Both the position numbers and the translations under genes were made by a program. A DNA stretch of 64,000 nucleotides from Marsupella aquatica (lineage: Eukaryota; Marchantiophyta), in NCBI GenBank assembly GCA_973895155.1, contig OZ316895.1:18042001-18106000 (forward strand). Reading direction: 5' to 3'. A model generated the notes under the pieces. The model was given only the letters and a program-made list of their open reading frames with translations, had not been told where the DNA came from and made no database searches. The stretch's first letter is position 1. Each line of letters starts with the position of its first letter. Below, one piece after another: positions 1 to 10,479 of the stretch.

Positions 1-101
1 GCGTGGGTTGGCGTGTTTCAATGAGTCGGCCAAGTGCCTTCCGGTAGATAGGAACTGCATCCAAATCGAATGGCCGAGCTGGAGAGAATCGTGTGCGACA
101 T
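1..101 (-). pseudogene. N-terminus of the LTR-borne protein (family F), partial
   Basis: The ATG at 101 opens with MSHTILSSSA, matching MSVTIMSSSA of the B copy at 30068. After ten codons the match moves to another frame (IWMQFLSTGRHLADSL against FWLQFLSIGNHLAKSL), so a small indel has broken the gene. It runs off the window at base 1. The matched N-terminus supports the start chosen for the family. Confidence 0.6.
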
Positions 102-202
102 TCAGAGGAGATAGTAGTGGCGACTTAGAGCGAACGAGAGAGCTGGGGTCGAAGTTGGCGCGTGGACTGATGGACTGGTGCACTACAAAGGGTTGGCTCC
201 CC

Positions 203-209
203 TTTTATA
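203..209 (-). promoter_or_regulatory. TATA box of the family-F LTR
   Basis: The minus strand reads TATAAAAG in the same setting as in both B LTRs, about 360 bp inside the LTR and about 100 bp upstream of the LTR gene's ATG. Conservation in three LTRs supports a real core promoter. Confidence 0.6.
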
Positions 210-568
210 CCTTGAGGGCTTGTCGATCCCCCGACGTCTCCTCGACGCCCATAGGCTGAACCGCTCACGCTTGTGGTGTGCCGGCCACTCCGCCGGTCTG
301 AGTCAGCGCGTGTCAGTGGCCGCTTCCTTAAGTTCGTTATATGGACCCGAGGGAGGGGCCCCTCCACGCTCGTAACCCGGGTGTGCGAATAGCGACCAGC
401 CGCCAGTCCGAACCTAAATTCCCCCTTATTGCCTAATGATATCCTACCCATAATGATTACCTAAATACTGTCGTTATGCTAATAATAGCGGTCTAAGACA
501 CTCCTAACGCGCGTGCCGAGCGTAGTTAGACCGAATCACTCATTAACCGCCGTACCGGCGGCGTCACA

Positions 569-1081
569 CCATGGCTGAAGCCGGAGGTGCCGGATTCAGA
601 CCTATTAGAATTCGTGGGGTCATGGGAACCCGAGACCAATTGCACAAGGATATATGGGAAGGATTTCTATCTTACTCCCAAGGTGATTGCCGAAGTGTTT
701 GGCTTGCCAATAGGCAATAAGACCAAGGTTGATACCAGGAAGACCTTGCCTGACAAAGAGTTCCGGTCGTTCCCCGGGCCATCAACGAAGAATGGCTTCT
801 TCCGGAACACCTGCACCAACCCGCACATAGGAGAGATGATAGACTTCTTACGGGTGACCATGCATTGTAACTTGCCGAGGGCAGAGATTGGCAAGGCACA
901 GGTCTATCTGGCAGAGAGGCCAGACCCAAGCCGGGACTACAACGGGTACCTCCTCAACCAATTGAAGAAAATCTTAAAGGTGGAGCAGCAGGTAATCGGC
1001 ATGGGGAGCGTGTCGCGGCTTGGCTATCACATGCCGTTGTTGTGCCGGTATGCCAGAGGTCAGACCTTTGCCCCAGTTTAG
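569..1081 (+). pseudogene. Fragment of the LTR-borne protein (central FGLP-motif domain)
   Basis: This open stretch is nearly identical to residues 305-475 of the 1,211-codon protein in element A, including EVFGLPIGNKTK and the stretch ending RLGYHMPLLCRYARGQT. It has no own start: the frame enters from the F junction at 569 and ends at a TAG created where the internal deletion joins non-coding LTR sequence at 1079-1081. Only the central domain survives; the N-terminal module and coiled coil are lost. Confidence 0.8.
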
Positions 1082-1913
1082 GATTAGGATCAGGACCAGG
1101 AGGCGGCCCTAACACTTAGCTTAGTGGGATTGCGGTTCCACTGGTAGGAGCAACACTTGTGCTCCTGCCTTGCTGTACATAGGTAGATCCGGGCAGATAG
1201 ATTACTGTTAGGTAGATTAGGCTTACGCTGCAAAGAATTAGGAGGATCCACTACCAGGATAAGTACCTGGGCAGCGGGGAGCTCAGGGCCTCTTCTTTAG
1301 CAAGTTTTTAGTTTGCACCAGCCGGGCTGGGATCAAGTAGTAAGAGAAGCTCTCGGTTAGTCATACAATGACCCTTGTGTATATTCATGTTTCCTCATGC
1401 CTAAGAGCTGAATAGAGTTGGCCTCACGGCTTAGTTCGCAGAGCTTGTGTATGAGATGTACTGTTTGTATGGCAAGCGCATGGTATGACTCAGTCAGAAG
1501 GAGTCATTTTGCTATTTGTGTGTCGCATTAACTTGTGTGAAGAGTGCCCACATCAACCAACAGAGGAAGGAAAGTAAGCAGGGGAGTGAGACTTGGATGT
1601 GTCGAGCTGAGAGAGGTCTTAGCGGCTTAACCAAGCCTATTGGGGATCATTCCGGCGGCGGAATCCAAACATACCTAACCAGAAGGAGAGGAAGACAAGG
1701 GAAGGCCTAGATTAGGCCGGCTACGTATCTCATGACCCGATGAAGGATCTGTCCAGTATATGTGTGTAAAATGTTAATAGTAGTAGTAGAAGGAGGTTAG
1801 CAGCGTCCCATGCCGCTAAGCCGCGGAAACGGCCTCGCCAAGCGCGAAACCTGCAGGAATCGGCTTGCGCTGGGGGGGTTTCTTGGGTTTAGGGAGCCAT
1901 GGGACGCACCACA
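569..1913 (+). mobile_element. Family-A LTR fragment with internal deletion
   Basis: Bases 569-1080 match 38222-38730 of the intact A LTR. From about 1076 the sequence jumps to the equivalent of 41030-41854, ending in the LTR terminus CGCACCACA at 1913. About 2.3 kb is therefore missing inside. The left edge is where the F LTR interrupts it; the right edge abuts the E coding region at 1914. The fragment probably belongs to a 3' LTR of an A element that had inserted into E (inference; its left part is outside the window). Confidence 0.85.
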
Positions 1914-4148
1914 CCAGGTCTTCCCCGCTGGAGGACGAGCAGGGTAATGCAGTCCTGTAAGGCCTTGTTGTCCCGCATTGCCTCCTTCGCCTCGTTTGCA
2001 GCTTCATTGGCCTCTGTCTGGAGCCGTGCTACCTCCAGGTTGAGCTTGTTAATGGAGTCGCGATGGGTCTGGTCCTGTGTCAACAATTTATCCCGTTCGG
2101 TGGAGAGACTAGCTACCTGCTGAGCCGCTTGTAGGAATTGGTTGTTGAGGTCGGTCAGGTTGGTAACCCGAGCTGAGGATTCCGAGCGCAACTGAAGCAT
2201 AGTGTCGTCCAGCTTCTTGAGATCCGCTTGTGCCCTGCTTAACTCCTGGGTTAGTCCGTCCCGCTGTTCGATGGTGCGGACTAACTCCTCACGGCGGGTA
2301 GTGGCCTCCTCCTCGAGGTGTTCTACCAACATTTGGAGGCGCCCGATCTCATTCCCCTTCGCCATGAGTTCTTCTTCCAAGCGGCTTACGATCCGTGGTT
2401 GGTGCTCTAACATGAAGAAGGCTGGTTGAAAGTACACCAAGACTTGTTGTCCGATGTACGTCGCCAGCTCCCCGGATAGAGTCTGACTAAACTTCTGGAC
2501 CAGGTCGTAGGCCATGGTCCCTGGGGCTACTTGGTAGTCCTCCATCCTCTCGGGTACCGGTAGTTCCTCAGGCGGGGCAACGAGCTCCTCCGTAGTCTGC
2601 GCTGGGGAGGGGAAGGTTTCTTCAGGTGGTGGAGGGATTGGAGGTGGTTGTACTGGGGGTAGCGGAGGCTCAACGGAAGGGGGCGGCGGAATTTCAACCC
2701 GGGGAGGTGACGGAGTATTAGTCAGGGCTTCCGGCTCGGGGTTTTCCCAAGGCGAGGTAGTCTGCTCGCTCGGGGTAGCCTCCTCCGTAGCGGGGGTGAC
2801 ATTAGTCGGGGCTGAGGTGGCCATATTCTTTCCCGTGGCCTCCCGCCGTGCCTTGTACCAGGCGAGGATGATGGCGATATGACTTCCCAGGTAAGTCTTC
2901 CCCCGGATAGCCATACCTCCCTGAGCCCGATTAAGCTCTCCCGAGAACCTTCGGTAAAAGAATTGGGCCCAGTTCCGCCGTTTGTACTGTTCCACATGCA
3001 TGATCGTGCAGAGGGAAATCTTGGATCGTGGCTCAATCATGTGTAGGGTAGTCCGTATGAAGTTAAGCCGCTCCATGCAGATTAAGTTGGTGCACGACCC
3101 CTGCTTGTATCCGTTGTCCATCTTACCTTTGGGTTTGAATTGCCGAGGTGTATACTCCTTATCCCGAATTTGAAGTTCAACCGGCACCGGCCTGGTTGGC
3201 AGGCGGAAGATCTGTGCTAACCGATGCTCTGTGAATGATAAGGTCTGCCCTGAAACCTTGATGGTCGATGTGTTGGTGTTGAAATTGGAGATGAACTCAC
3301 AAATCTCCTTTGGCCCGGCCGCGCACGGTCTCCATAGCAAGTGAGCGAACAGCTCCAACTGATGCTCCTTGAGATAGTCCGCGTGGTCGAGTTTCTTGAT
3401 CACGATCTAGACTACCTCGGGAACGCGGATTACCTGTAATAAGTTAGACTTGGGATTATCCGGGGGCCGTTGGGTCTGGTTGGACGGGGGGTTTGCCGGG
3501 GCAGGTCAGGAGCGGCGTTGGTTCGCGTTGTCAATTCGGGGGCCGACATCGTTCTTGCCCGCTTACGAGAACGCTGCTCGAGATGCGGACTAACTCGCTC
3601 GGAACCCAAGAACACTCGGTGTTGTTCACGGGACGGACTTGGGATTGGTGTGGGGGTACGCCAGTGGTCAACGGCTGAGGGGCTGGTGGTGTCGGTGTAG
3701 CCATATCCTAGCTGAAGGCGTTGGAGCTTTCCCCGAGGAACGTAAGATTACGCGCCGCTTCCCGTTGTCTATTGATGTCTTCTTGGCGCTTTTCGGCTGT
3801 GATCTGCTGGTCTAAGTACCCCGAGATCTTGTCAAACTCCGCTTGAGTAAGCCGCTGGCTGCCCTTCAGCCTAAAGAACTTTGCGGGGACTTCAAGAATC
3901 GCCTCTGCTACCGATCTAAGCCCTTCCTCACTGAGATATAGCTTGGTGATGTAGTCTCACAGCTCGTTGTAGCTGGAATCCCTGGTGATGGTTGTCTTCT
4001 CGCAATTAACCTGTGCTACCTTGGCCACCAGCTTTGCGTATCTTTGTTCATAAGTGGCTTTCTCGGGACAAGAGTACCAGTAAGTCTCGGAGAACTTAGC
4101 ACCTACCTCGCCAAACAAGGTCCAAAATCCCAAGGCTGTAAGGGTCAT
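1889..4148 (-). pseudogene. LTR-borne coiled-coil protein, family E (broken)
   Basis: The start at 4148 (MTLTALGFWTLFGE) aligns with MSNVNQAAHFWGCLFE of element A and MSVTIMSSSALWFWLQF of B. A TGA near 3957 breaks NEL-DYITKLYL, and the frame resumes as homologous sequence to about 3720. The central domain and coiled coil are open from 3403 to 1889: QIFRLP is the FGLP equivalent, then a proline-rich linker, then APGTMAYDLVQKFSQ, which matches APGTYLNGLLGDFSQ in B, then about 200 residues of heptad-rich coil. The last codons read into the A LTR, so the true C-terminus is lost. Function is unknown. Confidence 0.7.
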
Positions 4149-4699
4149 ACTAACCTTTGTAGTCCGGTTCGTCGAGTCCGCGTTCCCGCTGTTTGGTCCG
4201 CTTACTGGTGGAGGCCTTCCTCGCCCTGACTAAATCTTGCCACAACCCGCTCTTATCCCTTGATGATTTCCTCGTAAAGGTCAGCTTGATTCGAGCAAGA
4301 AGGCAAGAAATTGGCAGCGTCCGCGAATTTTGAAAGGTAGAAATGAGCAAATGGCCCGCAACGCCATCAACTCCTCTCTTATGGAGGTGCCAGGGTGAGC
4401 TCGAGCGTGAGAGGGCCAGGCCGTTTTGGTCGTTGATAATGAGCTGAAGTCAGCGTCTCAGTCCAAGCGTGATTCTTCTAACGGATTTTTACTCCGCCGC
4501 CGCCACCGTACCTTGAGCGAGCGTAATAATCCTATTCCTTAATTCATAATCATTCAGTCAACTAACCTACTCCTAATCTATTCATAATGGCAAAAGATAG
4601 CTATTCATGCTATTCTACGCTACGGCTACGGTCCTAATGACCGTATAAGACCTAATCTATGACCTGCGTTCGGTTAAGTGACACGTTATCCGTGTCACA
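1914..4699 (-). mobile_element. LTR of family E, minus orientation
   Basis: The minus strand starts TGTGACACGG at 4699, resembling the TGTGAYGCC starts of families A and B, and carries a diverged relative of their LTR gene downstream. Its 3' part is cut off at 1914 by the A fragment. Whether it was a solo LTR or part of a full element cannot be told. No target duplication can be tested because the other end is missing. Confidence 0.6.
4678..4698. repeat. Perfect hairpin at the E LTR terminus
   Basis: GTGACACG, a five-base loop TTATC, then CGTGTCAC form an 8-bp perfect inverted repeat within the first 22 bases of the E LTR. It may be chance elaboration of the LTR terminal repeat. Confidence 0.5.
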
Positions 4700-4860
4700 C
4701 GGAGGAGCCCAAATAGGGCCGCGAGCCAAAGTAGACGGCAGTTGTAACCAAGGATGCCTGGAACAAGCAAAGGGAGCCCGACAGCCAAGCAAGCCGGGAG
4801 GATGGGGCGAGTCCCGGCATAGGGCGGCAAGCCATGGAGGGCTAAGGGGCAGCAAAGAGG

Positions 4861-5316
4861 GAGGGGAAATTAACTTCCCCATCCCTGGGGAGGCCTCAGG
4901 AGCCGAAGGCAGGCCCATAGGGCCCCAGGCCATTCAAAGGAGGCCATTAAAGCCCGGTAGCAGGTACCAGGTACTTGAGGGGGAATTAAATCCCCCAAAT
5001 CCTGGGGCAAACCAAGGCAAGGCGGGGATTTAGCTCCCCCGGTCCTGGGGGAGGCAGGTAAGGGCTTGAAGGAGGGGCAAAGGACAGGGGATATTAAAAG
5101 CCCCCGGGTCCCGAGGAAGCTTGTACGAGGAAGAGAGGGGGGCCTAATAAGAGCTCCCTAGATACGGGAGGCTCCCCACACCTGGGGGAGGCCTCCAAGG
5201 GCAGGTGAGTGAGGGGGGAGAATTAAATCCCCCAATCCTGAGGGCAGGTACCGGGCCTGTGGGGAAGCAGGTGCAAACGGAGGGGGATTAGATTCTCCAC
5301 ATCTCGGGGGGCAGCC
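4861..5316. repeat. Irregular array of G-run/C-run palindromes
   Basis: A motif of the form GGGG, then A/T-rich ATTAAAT, then CCCC, then TCCTGGGG recurs about seven times, near 4861, 4978, 5025, 5088, 5145, 5214 and 5281. Spacing is irregular (about 47-117 bp). Each copy can form a G:C stem around an A/T loop. The surrounding 4700-5340 is G-rich on the plus strand and has no coding signal I trust. Confidence 0.65.
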
Positions 5317-5795
5317 AGCCGAGCGCGCGCTAAGAGGGCGGGGCACTTTGGTGACTCCCTCACTTTCTTTTATTTTCCTCCCTCATCCTGCCTTTTCCCT
5401 CACGATGCCAAAAGCTTCCCTCAAAACAACCTCCTTTGTGAAGAAGACCTCTCACTCTCTAGCATTTCCGATGCTTTTCTAGTTTTTTTCTCAAGCTTGG
5501 CATTGAGTTGTGTTGGAGCTCCAGTTGGCACTTCCGTGTGGCGACCTTTGGGGTGCATTGGCAAGTGAACTCAATCGTGTTACGGGGTCTTTTTTCAGGC
5601 CAGGGATTGAATTGGGTTACGGGTGATGGGAGGAATTTTTTGTGAGCTGAACGTGAATAGAGATTGCACATGAATTTGAGATTGCCGCTGGACAAGCCAA
5701 AGTTTAGTGTGGCCTGTATCCGTAGATACAAAGCCATCTATTGAGACTACATTGCATCATGGATTGCGGAGGAGAGAGAGAAGAGACTAGCAACC

Positions 5796-7555
5796 ATGAG
5801 TAACGGACCGTAAACACGTAACACATCCATTGCTAGGAAGGTTTTCCTCAGAGTGTACCCTCGGACTTCTGCTAAGGTGATGGAGGAGTGCAAGGAGATA
5901 TTTCAGGCCTCCGGTATCACAAATTTCATGAGGGTGGAGATCAAAATTCCCCCAAATAAGAGTTGGGACATTTGGGCAAGAATGGAGTTGCGAATAGAGG
6001 GGATATACTTTCAATGCACACGTTGTTTGATCCCCAACATTGAACTAGCCCAAATATTGTTTCTCAATAACCAAGACTTCTCATTTCAGCCGGTGGATCC
6101 ACTAGGGGTACTCACATTGGAGAAGCTTGCAGAGGTGGTGTTCAAGGATCCCACCTCCGTAACCAACATTCCCTTCTCATCCTTCAGGGAACCAGGGTAC
6201 AAGGGGTTTGTGGCCAAGATACACCATTGGGTGTTTTGCCGTGGCCAATCCGGAGTGGTAAGTGGGAATCAGTTGGCTATTGCCAATGACATCAAATTAA
6301 AACCACCCAAAACATGCCTACAGATGGTGGTACTTTGGATTAAAGAAAGTGTTGGCCCTGGATCCCAAGAGTGTGAAATCAGGAGAAGTATCCATTTGAT
6401 GGGATCCTTTCTCTTGGCTAGAGCAAAGGGACTCATCCTCCCACCTGAAGGAGAAACCGTGCCACCCTTCACCATGGAGATCCGTACAAGATAACCACGA
6501 CCATCTTGGGAGACCTGACTAAGGAGTCATTGTTTGAGGCTGCAACAAAGCAGATTACGGAGGAGGACCCTAAGGAGGATAGCACGATGGAACGGTTGGA
6601 GTCACTTGTGGGGAATCCGGAGGAGCCACTTGATTACAATTTGCCAGACGTATACTTGGCTGAGTTCCAGGATTTCTGCAAGGGGGTGCATGAGGGGCTG
6701 AAGCTATGCCAAACATTGAGAGATGCTCTGAACCAAGCAAACGCCAAGGCGAGGACTTTACAGGTGGATAACCAGGCATTGAAGGATGTCATCAAGGCTA
6801 AGGAGGAGAGGATCCAAGAGAGGAGTGGATTACTGAAGGAGGCCCAAGTACAAATTTCTCAGTTGCACGTAACATTGTCCACCAAGACCAAAAAAGCACA
6901 GGAGGTGGGAGCCTTGAGGGAGGAGTTAGCTAAGCAGAAGCATACCTCTGGAGAGGTGGAGAAACTGAGGAAATAGATTACGGAGCTATAGAGTCAAGTT
7001 GGAGTTTTTGAGGCTAGGGCCAAGAGAAGCGATACATTGAGGTTGGGGAAGAGGAAGAGCCCTTGCCCACCTAGTTCCACTCTCTTCCCCAATTTGGTTT
7101 CAAAAGCCATTGAGATGGTAGTAACGGAGCCAGAAGTACGGACCTATGTTGGAAGCGGCAAGGAAGAGCACGGAGAAGTGTAAGAGTTTGGAGAAGAGGC
7201 TGAGGGAGGCCCGTAAGTCACTACGGGAGGCACAACCAAGCCACAAAGTCACAGGAATGCCAGGGATGCCACCCTGATCAATGACCCCGGGAACTCCTAT
7301 GGCCACTGGCCAGGTCTTGCCATTGGAATTGTGAGGTGGCGAGGAGGCAATGTTGTAGAAGGACACCATTGGTCACGGGTACATCAAGGCTTAGCGACGT
7401 TACGGAAGCAGGGAGCCTCGGGCCAAACATCAGGAAGGATCACCCCGGTGAAGAAGAGGGGAGGAGATGCTGCATCCACCCAGGGAGATAGTGAGGCAAG
7501 TAATGATTCTCAAGGATGGAGTCCCGACACAATTAGTGAGGCAGAGGAGGATTAG
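5796..7555 (+). pseudogene. Element D protein: unknown N-terminal domain plus coiled coil (broken)
   Basis: I do not recognise this family. ATG 5796 is followed by TAA at 5811, after which the frame is open to 6494 with no clear catalytic motif. A 2-base insertion near 6484, judged against copy 2, shifts the frame. Bases 6506-6976 encode heptad-rich coil (TLQVDNQALKDVIKAKEE). TAG stops follow at 6974 and shortly after, then a basic KRKSPCPPS patch and, in another frame, an acidic tail ending SEAEED at 7553. The layout (globular domain, coiled coil, basic patch, acidic tail) parallels the A/B/E LTR proteins, but I see no convincing sequence match to them. It could be an element-encoded structural protein (inference). 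Confidence 0.55.
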
Positions 7556-8657
7556 TGGTCGTACGGATGTTGGCCATACGGATTTTTTTCCAACATATCT
7601 CAAAACCGCCAACTCACATGCTTGTTGGAAGGAGCTTGGGGAGCTGATTTTGGCAAGGTGCGGTGATTCCCAAACAGAGCCAAGACGGGTAAGTTGTGAG
7701 TCTGGGAGTTTTTGTAGTTTTACGGATTGAGACCCCCATAACTTGGCCGTTCGGGATCCGTTTGGGGAACCGTTTACAGATCCGTGATCAAGAGGAGCAG
7801 GCTAGGGTTGTCCAAGGCTCTCCTCATGGGAGTAGTTTGAATGGTTTTAGGTTTTAACCATGGTAGGGCTCCTTCACTTTTCATGGGCTACGGATTACGG
7901 ATTGTTGGTGGCACCGTTGAAGGCACCGTCGGTTCCATACTTAGGTTAGGGTTTTAGGGGGGCATGTGTGTGCCGCATGTTTTAGGTTAGTGGATTTTGT
8001 GAATGGGGTTTTAGCGGCGCCGCTAGGGTAGCCGCCATCGTTTGACCTCATACGTGAGGGGTGCTTTGATGTGGTGGAGTATTTAGTTGGGAGCCCCATA
8101 GTGGAGTTGGGGGGGAACTCAGTTGAGCTTATGTTTGGAGATTAGCATTACATAAGAATAGAGAATCAATAAGGAATAGTGAGGTGAAGAGATACGCATT
8201 GTTCCGTGGAGGAGGCAGGAGTTGGGTGGATTGCAGGAGGCTGGATTGCCCATGCAATGTGTTATGCTGGCCACCAAGAGATATGGATTCGGTTGTTTCA
8301 CTGATTTTTGCATGGAGTTGTCTCTCTTTCTTTTCAAGATTTTGTTCATTCTTGGAATGATTGTTTAAAAGATACTTGCACGGTTTGGTCGGCTTTGGGA
8401 GTGAGAGTGGTGACAACACTTTGCCGAAGGCCATTGAGAAGGCTAGTCCATGGGACTTGATAAAAAATGAGTAGGCTAGTTCATGGGACTTGATAAAAAA
8501 TGGAGAACATGCCCAATCAGTAGACTTGATGAAAAAATATATTTTGGGGAGCGGAAACCAATATACTCATCCTTGTATGTGAATAACCCAAATAGCATCC
8601 CTCCACGTTCCCATAATAGGACACAAACAAGTTTAGTAGAAGAAATGTGCAAATTTG

Positions 8658-9017
8658 TAGCGTAACTCGCCAATCTATTCATTAAAAGTGAATTATTATT
8701 CAATTTCTGAATATTTGGGTAATAGAAAGTGTACATTTGGCTTTCAAAAAGTGTACAAAAGGGCAAGAAATAAAGGTGATGGCCATCAAATGTATCACCA
8801 TGTTCATCCATTGTAAATGAACTAGGATGAGACTCCTTCTAGTAAAGATCATTTTTGTGCCCTCAAGTTTACAATTGACAATTTAGGTGTAGAGTATTGT
8901 ACTATAGTGTACCTTTTGGGGTTAAAAAGTGTACATTTAGAAACCAAAAAATGAACATTTAGAGGTCTAAAAGTGAACAAAATAAAATACACTTTTAATG
9001 AATAGGGTGAGTCGTTA
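8658..9017. mobile_element. 360-bp MITE-like element in D1
   Basis: It has terminal inverted repeats of about 30 bp: TAGCGTAACTCGCC at the left and the complement of TAACGACTCACC at the right, both running into CTATTCATTAAAAGTG. It is flanked by ATTTG on both sides (8653-8657 and 9018-9022). D copy 2 lacks it at the same point, giving an empty site. It is A/T-rich with several GTGTACATTT-like internal motifs and no coding capacity. A 5-bp duplication does not assign a superfamily. Confidence 0.75.
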
Positions 9018-9036
9018 ATTTGATAAGCAGATGACA

Positions 9037-9398
9037 AATGCCACAATTGTAAGTAAAACACAGATAGTAGCAAGTTTGACAAATGGTGATAATTTTTTTG
9101 TGTAGTCCAAACCCTCTTTTTGGTGTACCCTTTGGCCACAAGGCATGCCTTGTAAGTCCCATCCTTTGTTTTCTTGTACAACCATCTACACGGAGCCAAT
9201 GTCGTCCCACAGGGCTTGTCAATTAAGCGCCAAGTTTTATTCTTCTTCAAAGAATTTATCTCCATCCACTTATCTCCATCCACTTATCCTTCTCTAGAGA
9301 GGCCATAACTTCTTCATAGCTAGAAGGGTCTTCATCCTCAGTGAGCAAAATAACATTGGGATCATCATTGTGCTCAACCATGTGAACACAAGGATCTA
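9037..9398 (-). pseudogene. Ty1/copia reverse transcriptase fragment
   Basis: The minus strand encodes the start of a copia RT: NKTWRLIDKP, CRWLYKKTKDGTYKA, LVAKGYTKK, then a decayed KLATICVLLTIVA. A 13-14 bp tandem duplication around ATAAGTGGATGGAG (about 9258-9290) shifts the frame upstream of this. The fragment lies between the 3' tails of D1 and D2, which point toward each other. Nothing else of this element remains here. Confidence 0.75.
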
Positions 9399-10295
9399 TG
9401 TCATTTGTTTATCAAACAAGAACTACGTATATTTCCATGTGGTGCGTCCCATGGCTCCCTAAACCCAAGAAACCCCTCTGCACAAGCCAATTCCCGTAGG
9501 TTTCGCTCTTGGCGCGGCCGATTTCGTGGCTTAGCGGCATGGGATGCTCCTAACCTCCTTCTACTACTATTACTATTAACATTTTACTCACATATACTGG
9601 ACAGATCCTTCATCGGGTCATGAGATACGTAGTCGGCCTATTCTAGGCCTTCCCTTGTCCTCCTCTCTCTGTTTTCCTTTAGGTATGTTTGGATTCCGCC
9701 GCCAAAATGATCCCCAACTAGCTTGGGTAAGCCGCTAAGACCTCTCTCAGCTCGACACATCCAACTCTTACTACCTTGCTTACTCCCTTCTTGGTTGATG
9801 TGGGCAATCTTCAAACAAGTTAATGCGACACACAAATAGCAAAATGACTCCTTCTGACTGAGTTATACCATGCACTTGCCATACAAACAGTACTTCTCAT
9901 ATACAAGATCTGCGAACTAAGCCGTGAGGCCAACTCTATTCATCTCTTATGTATGAGGAAACATGAATATACACAAGGGTCATAGTATAACTAACCGAGA
10001 GCTTCTTTAACTACTTGATCCTAGCCCTGCTGGTGCACTAGAAACTTGCTAAGGAAGAAGGCCCTGAACTCCCCGCTGCCCAGGTACTTATCCTGGTAGT
10101 GAATCCGTCTAATTCCTTGCAGCGTAAGCCTAATCTACCTAACCATAATCTACCTATGTACAGCGAGGTAGGAGCACAAGTGTTGCTCTTACCAGTGGAT
10201 CCGCAATCCCACTAAGCTAAGTGTCAGGGCCGCCCCTTGGTCATGATCCTAATTCTAAACTTGGAGATCTGAGCCTGCCCTGCCCACTCACGCCT

Positions 10296-10479
10296 CCTCC
10301 CTCCACGTCCGCCCTCCTTAAAAGGAGCGGCCCTCCACCACCGTCATGGCAGCGGTGTCTGGTCCTCAATGGATGCCCCCAACACTTCCTCCCTCCACGT
10401 CCGCCCTCCTTAAAAGGAGCGGCCCTCCACCACCGTCATGGCAGCGGTGTCTGGTCCTCAATGGACGCCCCCAACACTT
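10296..10479. repeat. 92-bp tandem duplication in the solo LTR
   Basis: Two adjacent copies of a 92-bp unit, the second beginning near 10388, differ at about one position (ATGGATGCC against ATGGACGCC). They duplicate the stretch just after the stop codon of the LTR gene. Intact A LTRs carry one copy. Confidence 0.85.

Larger units (their letters stand above)
1..568 (-). mobile_element. 5' end of a Ty3-type LTR (family F, related to B), cut by the window edge
   Basis: On the minus strand this begins TGTGACGCC at 568, the same LTR terminus as element B, and resembles the first 400 bp of the B LTRs (17750-18149). It contains a TATA box and the start of the LTR-borne gene. It ends exactly where family-A LTR sequence starts internally at 569, so it looks like an element inserted into an A LTR. 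The other end and its target duplication are outside the window. Family assignment is by eye. Confidence 0.75.
5341..9036 (+). mobile_element. Element D, copy 1 (unclassified repeat with coiled-coil gene)
   Basis: The stretch from about 6460 to 9036 matches, in opposite orientation, D copy 2 (9399-30926 with its insertions removed). The copies share the coding region, the 3' sequence and the end TTTGATAARCARATGACA. The end in TGACA would suit an LTR terminus, but the left end and a second terminal copy are not found, so the class is open. The 5' limit is set where the palindrome block ends and is uncertain. About 450 bp of unassigned sequence lies upstream of the ATG. Confidence 0.55.

Noticed and set aside
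125-451. 108-codon minus frame in the F LTR
   Set aside because: It spans the TATA box and U3-like region and has no counterpart frame in the B LTRs.
1516-1710. 64-codon frame in the A-LTR tail, with a similar frame at 9638-9835 on the minus strand
   Set aside because: The same region of the two intact A LTRs (from about 41460) has stops and indels, so it is conserved DNA rather than a protein.
5405-5482. Short ATG frame upstream of the element D gene
   Set aside because: 26 codons, not testable against D2, which is truncated there; could be a leader frame but there is no support.
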